In this document: piece after piece, positions 39,971 through 44,330 of the stretch | How the letters are laid out: each line of letters starts with the position of its first letter | How positions within the stretch are numbered: position 1 is the first letter of the stretch | Assembly (NCBI RefSeq): GCF_900078685.2 | Contig: NZ_LT546170.1 | Span: 1 to 44,330 of the forward strand | Length of the DNA: 44,330 nt | Source of the DNA: Mycolicibacter icosiumassiliensis | GTDB lineage: Bacteria > Actinomycetota > Actinomycetes > Mycobacteriales > Mycobacteriaceae | Direction: 5' to 3' | Made by a program: the position numbers and the translations under genes | The notes under the pieces: model-generated | Told to the model about the DNA's origin: nothing | Seen by the model: the letters and a program-made list of their open reading frames with translations, nothing else | The model's database searches: none

Positions 39971-41227
39971 ATGCAGCACACCTTTCGGCCAGTTCTGACC
40001 GGCACCTTCGCGGCAGCCACCGCGGCGTTGATCTGCGTGGCGCCGGTAGCCCCGCAACTTCCCCAGGTACAGCACCAGGCTGTGGCGCTGACGGCAGCCT
40101 CATCAGCAGTTGGCGACGACGTCATCAACCTCGGCTTCCTCGTCATCGACGGCAGCACCATCGGACTGTTCCCCCTGGGTCCGATGGCTGACCTACTCGG
40201 CCTGGGCGGCGTGGATCTCAAGCAGATCGTCGACTTCCTCGGGCTGGGCGACGACAAGCTGAGCACCCTGCTACCCGGACTGGTCGACGGCCTCGGGTTG
40301 GGTAACACCACGCTTGGCACCCTCGTTGACGGTCTGGGATTGTCCGACGTGGACCTCGCCGTCCTGCTTGGCGGTCTCGTCACCGGTCTCGGCCTGGACG
40401 ACGTCACGCTGGGCAGCCTGGTCGACGGCATCGGACTGGGCGGCGAGAACGTCGGCACCCTGGCGGGCAACCTGGTCAACGGCCTGGGGCTGGGCGACAC
40501 CACCTTGAACGAACTGCTCACCGGGTTGGGCTTCGGCACCATGAAGCTCGGCGCACTGGCGCCGATCCTCACCGAGCTGGGCAACGCCGTGCCAGGCCTG
40601 AACAGCGTCACGTTCGGCGACGTCGTGAACGGCCTCGGTCTCAGCAACGTCCAGGTCAGCACCCTGCTCACCGATCTTGGCGCCAACCCCGCCAGCATCA
40701 CCGGATTGCTCGACCTGATCGCCCTGGTTCCCGGCCTCAACGCAGCGACCACCGTCGGCGGTTTGGTCACTCTGGCCGGCCTCAGCGATGCCGCAGTCTT
40801 CCCGGGTTTGGCAACGCTGCTCAGCGACCCGGCCGCCGGGCTGGCCAACATCAGTCTCAGCAGCGCCCTCGATGTCATGGGCCTGGACGACGCCACCTTG
40901 AACCAGCTGCTCGGCGTCCTGCCGCTGAACATGTCCGTCGACAGCCTGCTCGGCGGGCTGGGCCTGAACAACACCACCCTGGGCGATCTGCTCGGTTCGG
41001 GACTGATCCCCTCCGGCGCGACGCTGGGCGGCCTGCTCGATGCCATCGGCCTGAGCGGCACCAGCTTGGACAGTCTGATCGCCGGCCTGAACAACTCCGG
41101 GCTGAGCCTGCTCAACGACAGCCTGGACCAACTGCTGGGCAACCTCGGTGTCGGCGATGCCACCATCGATGACCTGCTGAACGGCATGGGCCTCTACGAC
41201 CACGCCCTGTTCAGCTTCAACTTCTGA
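39971..41227 (+). CDS. Exported protein with GLGL-x-x-x-TL repeats
   Basis: 418 residues. The signal peptide has a hydrophobic core at about 9-28 (LTGTFAAATAALICVAPVAP), then QLPQVQHQAVALTAA, matching the APPxxxxAVxLT start of mycobacterial exported proteins such as the one at 4532. Residues about 75-410 are built of repeats with the pattern (L/I)GLxxxTLxxLLxG. Residues 90-185 form three tandem 32-residue modules, each an 18-residue unit followed by a 14-residue unit. Later units are less regular. Composition is Leu/Gly-rich and acidic, with almost no Lys, Arg or Cys in the mature part. It ends HALFSFNF, an aromatic C-terminus. A surface solenoid is likely; the function is unknown. ATG 39971 has a GGGGGAG ribosome-binding site. 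Confidence 0.75.
   Translation: MQHTFRPVLTGTFAAATAALICVAPVAPQLPQVQHQAVALTAASSAVGDDVINLGFLVIDGSTIGLFPLGPMADLLGLGGVDLKQIVDFLGLGDDKLSTLLPGLVDGLGLGNTTLGTLVDGLGLSDVDLAVLLGGLVTGLGLDDVTLGSLVDGIGLGGENVGTLAGNLVNGLGLGDTTLNELLTGLGFGTMKLGALAPILTELGNAVPGLNSVTFGDVVNGLGLSNVQVSTLLTDLGANPASITGLLDLIALVPGLNAATTVGGLVTLAGLSDAAVFPGLATLLSDPAAGLANISLSSALDVMGLDDATLNQLLGVLPLNMSVDSLLGGLGLNNTTLGDLLGSGLIPSGATLGGLLDAIGLSGTSLDSLIAGLNNSGLSLLNDSLDQLLGNLGVGDATIDDLLNGMGLYDHALFSFNF
40238..40525 (+). repeat. Three tandem 96-base modules (32 residues each)
   Basis: Residues 90-121, 122-153 and 154-185 each comprise an 18-residue unit ending in GLVDG, GLVTG or NLVNG and a 14-residue unit LGLxxxTLxxLxxG. The regular 18+14 alternation is lost after residue 185, where units of 11 to 35 residues follow. 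The array arose by duplication of a two-unit block. Confidence 0.8.
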
Positions 41228-41243
41228 CGACGCCGTGATGCCG

Positions 41244-41279
41244 AGCACCGCGGCGACGGACAGCCGTCGTCGCGGTGCT
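41244..41279. terminator. Strong hairpin terminator between convergent genes
   Basis: Arms of 16 bases (41244-41259 and 41264-41279), starting AGCACCGCG and ending CGCGGTGCT, pair at 15 of 16 positions around the loop ACAG. It lies 16 bases after the stop of the exported repeat protein and 11 bases after the stop of the convergent hydrolase gene, so it can serve both. No U tract. Confidence 0.8.
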
Positions 41280-41290
41280 TGGTGCCACCG

Positions 41291-42151
41291 CTAGTCGCGG
41301 GTCAGGTACTCCAGCACCACACGGGTAAAGGCGTCCTTGGCCTCGATCATGGTCCAGTGCCCGCAGTTGGGGAACACGTGCACCTCGGCGTCGGGGATGG
41401 TCCGCATCGGGATCAGCGCCATGTCCAGCGGGCTGACCCGGTCGTCGCGGCCCCAGGTGACCAGCGTCGGCGTCTTGAGCCGGTGCATCATCGCCCACGG
41501 CAGCGGCCCCTTGGATGCCTGCATCATCTTCACCATGTTGGTGAAGGCTTCCTTGCCGTACATCCGCCGGGCGCTGGCCAGGGTGTCGGGGTCGGTGGCC
41601 AGGGCCCACCGCTCCTCGATCAGTTCGTCGGTGATCACCGACGGGTCATAGACCATCGAGTGCAGCCAGCGCACCAGCGCGTCGCGGCTGGGGTTGTCGA
41701 CGAAGTCCTGCAGCAGCCGGATGCCCTCGGCCGGTCCCGGGCTGAGCAGGTTGGTGCCGATGCCACCGATGGTGACCAGCTTGCTCACCTTGTCGGGGTT
41801 GCCGATCGCGTAGCCGATCCCGACGCCACCACCCATCGAGTTGCCCACGATGCTGAACTGGTCCAGGCCCAGCGCTTCGACGAAGGCCGGCACCGCACCA
41901 AACGCGGTCACCATGGGATGCCCGCCGAAGTCGTCGCTGACGCCGAACCCGGGGAATTCCAGCGCCAGGCAGCGGAAGTGCTCGGCGAAGGCGGGCAGCA
42001 CGCCACGGTAGTTGCGCCAGCCGGTCACGCCCGGCCCAGAGCCGTGCAGCAGCAGCAGCGTGGGCCCGTCACCGGCTTCGTGGTAGCGCAGCACCCCCTG
42101 CTCGGTGGTTACCTCGCGCAGGGTCTCGTCGTGGCTCAAGTCGGCCGGCAT
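41291..42151 (-). CDS. Alpha/beta hydrolase of the HsaD/BphD (meta-cleavage product hydrolase) type
   Basis: 286 residues. The oxyanion segment LLLLHGSGPGVTGWRNYRGVLPAF, nucleophile VGNSMGGGVGIGYA (Ser about 114), acid VTWGRDDRVSPLD and base FPNCGHWTMIE (His about 268) align with HsaD, the steroid 4,9-DSHA hydrolase. The middle region (GIRLLQDFVDNPSRDALVRWLHSMVYDPSVITDELIEERW) also follows HsaD. It hydrolyses C-C or ester bonds; because it is a paralogue outside the kstR steroid cluster, the substrate could be different. ATG 42151 is preceded by GAGGAG. It is on the same strand as two SDRs and an HSL esterase upstream, a small catabolic set. Confidence 0.87.
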   Translation of the reverse strand: MPADLSHDETLREVTTEQGVLRYHEAGDGPTLLLLHGSGPGVTGWRNYRGVLPAFAEHFRCLALEFPGFGVSDDFGGHPMVTAFGAVPAFVEALGLDQFSIVGNSMGGGVGIGYAIGNPDKVSKLVTIGGIGTNLLSPGPAEGIRLLQDFVDNPSRDALVRWLHSMVYDPSVITDELIEERWALATDPDTLASARRMYGKEAFTNMVKMMQASKGPLPWAMMHRLKTPTLVTWGRDDRVSPLDMALIPMRTIPDAEVHVFPNCGHWTMIEAKDAFTRVVLEYLTRD

Positions 42152-42207
42152 GTGTCTCCTCAGAAGTCCCGAAACTCTTTAGACACGCTAACGCCGAACG
42201 CTGCCGG

Positions 42208-42966
42208 TCACGGTGTCGGGGTCGGGATCTTGCCCGCGCTGGCCCCACCGTCGACGGCCAGTTCCGCGCCGGTCATGTACGCCGAAGCATCCGAGGCCAG
42301 GAAGGCGACGACGTCGGCGACTTCGCTCGGCAGCCCGATCCGGGTCAGCGGCGCCGCCGGATGCCGGCCCGGGCCGGGCTGGACACCCAGGTGCGCCACC
42401 ATCGGGGTGTCGATCATGCCGGGATGCACCGAATTCACCCGAATTCCCAACCGCCCCAGCTCAATTGCGGCAACCTTGGTCATCCCACGCAGCCCCCACT
42501 TGGACGCCCCGTAGGCGCTGTAGCCGGCCAGGCCCTGCAACCCGGCTTGGGATGACACATTGATCACCGACCCTCCGCCGCTGGCCCGCATCGGCTCCAC
42601 CACCGCCTTGATGCCCAGAAACGCCCCGATGAGGTTGACCCGCAGCATCGCCTCAAAACCCGCGGCCGACTGCTCGACGAGCGGCACCGACTGGCAGATC
42701 GCGGCATTGTTGACCAGTACGTCCAGCCGCCCGAATTCGCTGACCGCAGTCTCGACCACGGCCGCCCACCCCGCCTCGTCGCCGACGTCGTGGCGCACGA
42801 ATCGCGCTCCGAGTTCAGTGGCGACCCGCTCCCCCTCATCGGCCAGCACATCGGTCAGCACCACCTGCGCGCCGAGCTCGGTGAACAACCGGGCCTCGGC
42901 GGCGCCCTGGCCGCGTGCGGCTCCGGTAATGATGGCGACCTTGCCCTTCAGATCCACGCCCGCCAT
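42208..42966 (-). CDS. SDR family oxidoreductase (3-alpha/20-beta-HSD-like)
   Basis: 252 residues. It is a classical SDR: TGAARGQGAAEARLF, NNAA, catalytic Ser in NVSSQAGLQG, catalytic pair YGASK, and RVNSVHPGMIDTPMV. It resembles the FabG3-like SDR at 31733 by eye. Asp after the second strand (VVLTDVL) favours NAD(H). The ATG overlaps the stop of the next SDR by one base (TGATG). A steroid or lipid alcohol is a plausible substrate given the neighbours. The gene lies 56 bases before the hydrolase gene. Confidence 0.88.
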   Translation of the reverse strand: MAGVDLKGKVAIITGAARGQGAAEARLFTELGAQVVLTDVLADEGERVATELGARFVRHDVGDEAGWAAVVETAVSEFGRLDVLVNNAAICQSVPLVEQSAAGFEAMLRVNLIGAFLGIKAVVEPMRASGGGSVINVSSQAGLQGLAGYSAYGASKWGLRGMTKVAAIELGRLGIRVNSVHPGMIDTPMVAHLGVQPGPGRHPAAPLTRIGLPSEVADVVAFLASDASAYMTGAELAVDGGASAGKIPTPTP

Positions 42967-43763
42967 CAGTCGCGGTCCTGATCGATACCGGCCAGCATCA
43001 GTTCGGAGACGCGCCGCGGGAACTCGGTGAACTTCGCCATCGGAACGATGCTTCGCGGCATGATCACGTGCCGGCGGTTGCGTTCGATTGCCCCCGCGAT
43101 GGCCGCCGAGACCGCCACCGGGTCAAGCGATTCGCGGGGAATCATCCGCCAGCGAATGGACCGCTCGATGGTGCGCCGGGCCGGCCCGAATGCCCGGATG
43201 TGGTCGATCATGTCCGTCTTGACCTCGCCGATCTGCACCAGCGTGGTGCCCACCGGCTTACCCCGCAACTCCCCGCGGATGCCCGCGGTGAAGTGGCTCA
43301 GCCCGGCCTTCGACGTCCCGTACAGGGTCAGCCCGGGGCCCTGGGAGATAGCGCCCATCGACGACACGTTGACGATGTGGCCGCGCCCGCGCCGCACCAT
43401 GCCCGGTATCACCTGGCGGCACAGTTCCATCGGCGCCGCCAGGTTGACCTGCAGCAGGTGTCGTATCTGCTCGGGGCCGACCTCGTGAAACCTGCCGACG
43501 TGGTCGACACCCGCGTTGTTGACCAGGATGTCCACCGGGCCATCGGCTTCCACCCGCTCGATCAAGCTCGCCACGGCCGCCGGGTCGCCCAGGTCGGCCG
43601 GGTAGGCCTTGCCGTCGAGCTCCTTGGCCAGGATCTCCAGGGCCGCACCATCGCGGGCCACCAGCGCGACGTCGGCGCCGCGCTCGGCCACCACCGCGGC
43701 GATACTGCGGCCCAGACCACGACTGGCGCCGGTGATCAAGACCCGAGCGTTCCTCAGTTGCAT
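42966..43763 (-). CDS. SDR family oxidoreductase
   Basis: 265 residues from ATG 43763 (MQLRNARVLITGASRGLGRSIAAVV). Other landmarks are NNAG, catalytic Ser in NVSSMGAISQ and catalytic pair YGTSK. Arg after the second strand (ALVARDGA) suggests NADP(H). The C-terminal part with PRSIVPMAKFTEFPRRVSELM is longer than in the classical type and resembles SDRs annotated as DltE-like or acyl-modifying reductases. A longer frame upstream runs into the esterase gene and was discarded. The start overlaps the end of the esterase gene by ten bases, so the genes are co-translated. Confidence 0.85.
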   Translation of the reverse strand: MQLRNARVLITGASRGLGRSIAAVVAERGADVALVARDGAALEILAKELDGKAYPADLGDPAAVASLIERVEADGPVDILVNNAGVDHVGRFHEVGPEQIRHLLQVNLAAPMELCRQVIPGMVRRGRGHIVNVSSMGAISQGPGLTLYGTSKAGLSHFTAGIRGELRGKPVGTTLVQIGEVKTDMIDHIRAFGPARRTIERSIRWRMIPRESLDPVAVSAAIAGAIERNRRHVIMPRSIVPMAKFTEFPRRVSELMLAGIDQDRD

Positions 43764-44330
43764 GGCGATCCTTCCGATAGGGCCGCGCGGAGCACCGCGC
43801 AGACGTCGTCGCTGGCTTGGGCGGCGAAAGGCAGATGGTCCGCCAAATTGAAGAAACCGTGGAAGCCCTGCTCGTACCGCGTGACGCTGGCCGCCACACC
43901 GGCGTCCTGAAGCCGCTGGGCGTACTCCTCGCCCTCGGGGCACAGCGGGTCCAGCGCGCCGGTGACGACGTGGGCCGGCGGCAGGCCGGTGAAGTCGCCG
44001 AGGATCGGTGAGGCCAACACATCGGTCCGGTCACCGTCGGGGCCCAGGTACTGCTCGGTGAACCATTGCATGTGGGCCGCGGTGAGGGTCCCGCTGCGGG
44101 CGGGCCGGGCACCGGACGCCGGCGCCGGCTTGCGGCGCTGGTCGACGACGGGATAGATGAGCACCTGGAACGCGATCGGCGGCCCGCCACGGTCGCGGGC
44201 GAGCATGGCCACCACCGCGGCGAGGTTTCCGCCGGCACTGTCACCGGCGATCACCAACCGCGCCGGATCGCCGCCGAGTTCGGCCAGGTGGGCGGCCACC
44301 CACTGGGTGGCCGCCCACCTGGCCGAACTC
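43754..44330 (-). CDS. HSL-family alpha/beta hydrolase, C-terminal part (partial)
   Basis: The frame is open to the right edge, so the N-terminus is missing. Visible landmarks are the nucleophile elbow GDSAGGNLAA, acid in GALDPLCPEGEEY and base in GFHGFFNL, which define the hormone-sensitive-lipase/GDXG family (LipH/LipI/LipF-like in mycobacteria). It should hydrolyse short acyl esters. The last 27 bases at the window edge are a perfect inverted copy of the preceding 27, so the residues encoded by 44304-44330 (reading SSARWAA) may not be genuine. The stop overlaps the SDR start by ten bases. Confidence 0.85.
   Translation of the reverse strand, partial: SSARWAATQWVAAHLAELGGDPARLVIAGDSAGGNLAAVVAMLARDRGGPPIAFQVLIYPVVDQRRKPAPASGARPARSGTLTAAHMQWFTEQYLGPDGDRTDVLASPILGDFTGLPPAHVVTGALDPLCPEGEEYAQRLQDAGVAASVTRYEQGFHGFFNLADHLPFAAQASDDVCAVLRAALSEGSPCN
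44276..44330. repeat. Perfect 27-base inverted repeat ending at the window edge
   Basis: Bases 44276-44302 and 44304-44330 are exact reverse complements around the single central base 44303. The arm begins GAGTTCGGCCAGGTGGGCGG. It lies inside the esterase coding sequence. The core may be a natural local palindrome that seeded a fold-back. Confidence 0.9.

Noticed and set aside
40271..41248. 325-codon minus-strand open frame with Val/Gln repeats
   Set aside because: Its periodicity is the mirror of the GLGL repeat gene on the plus strand. It has no start signal, and the strong promoter, signal peptide and ribosome-binding site belong to the plus-strand gene.

Overview
The window is high-GC DNA from a member of the Mycobacteriaceae. 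The evidence is CYP51 with its CxxH ferredoxin, the PhoP/PhoR pair, CYP123 and CYP126, leaderless genes with TANNNT -10 boxes seven bases before the start codon, and exported proteins with a typical mycobacterial signal peptide. From memory, gene order follows the M. tuberculosis Rv0786c to Rv0756c block as one collinear segment read in the opposite orientation. The species cannot be fixed from sequence alone.

Layout. 1-8741: tail of an MBL-fold protein, an FAD dehydrogenase, a DUF2334 deacetylase-like protein, a DUF2254 membrane protein overlapping a glutathione peroxidase, an exported mycobacterial protein, an intact oligopeptidase B and purC. 8742-13083: a membrane protein, an AbiEi/DUF559 gene flanked by copies of a 13-base repeat, cyp126 and purB. 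13084-19760: a hypothetical gene divergent from a TetR gene across a palindromic operator, pntB/pntA (alpha subunit fused), a second TetR divergent from a Tat-exported esterase, and an anchored hypothetical protein. 19791-25557 (minus strand): purD and a five-gene dehydrogenase operon (aldA, SDR, 3-HIBDH-like, CMD-like, SDR). 25741-35063 (plus strand): a long sterol/P450 operon: TetR, cyp123, SDR, cyp51, ferredoxin, NTF2-like, a DapB-like dehydrogenase, a 20-beta-HSD-like SDR and a CYP125-like P450, followed after 143 bases by adhB. 35190-39338: YceI, HIT, phoR/phoP and a decapeptide-repeat protein. 39354-41227: a truncated HNH nuclease remnant, tRNA-Thr(UGU) and a repeat-rich exported protein. 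41291-44330 (minus strand): an HsaD-like hydrolase, two SDRs and an HSL-type esterase cut by the window edge.

How it may work together (inference). The divergent TetR/aldA region carries two related operators, one overlapping the leaderless start of tetR and one beside the aldA -10 box. One regulator could therefore control both the cyp51 operon and the aldA operon, which together supply P450s, an electron carrier and dehydrogenases for sterol or related lipid chemistry. Compared with the remembered M. tuberculosis order, this operon has an extra block of DapB-like, FabG3-like and CYP125-like genes.

The less explained signals are: the repeat and cruciform flanking the DUF559 nuclease gene; a shared promoter sequence in front of two exported-protein genes 35 kb apart; a ten-residue tandem repeat protein beside phoP; a 32-residue triple module in the exported protein beside tRNA-Thr; the HNH remnant abutting that tRNA; and a perfect 27-base fold-back at the last base of the window, which is probably an assembly artefact.
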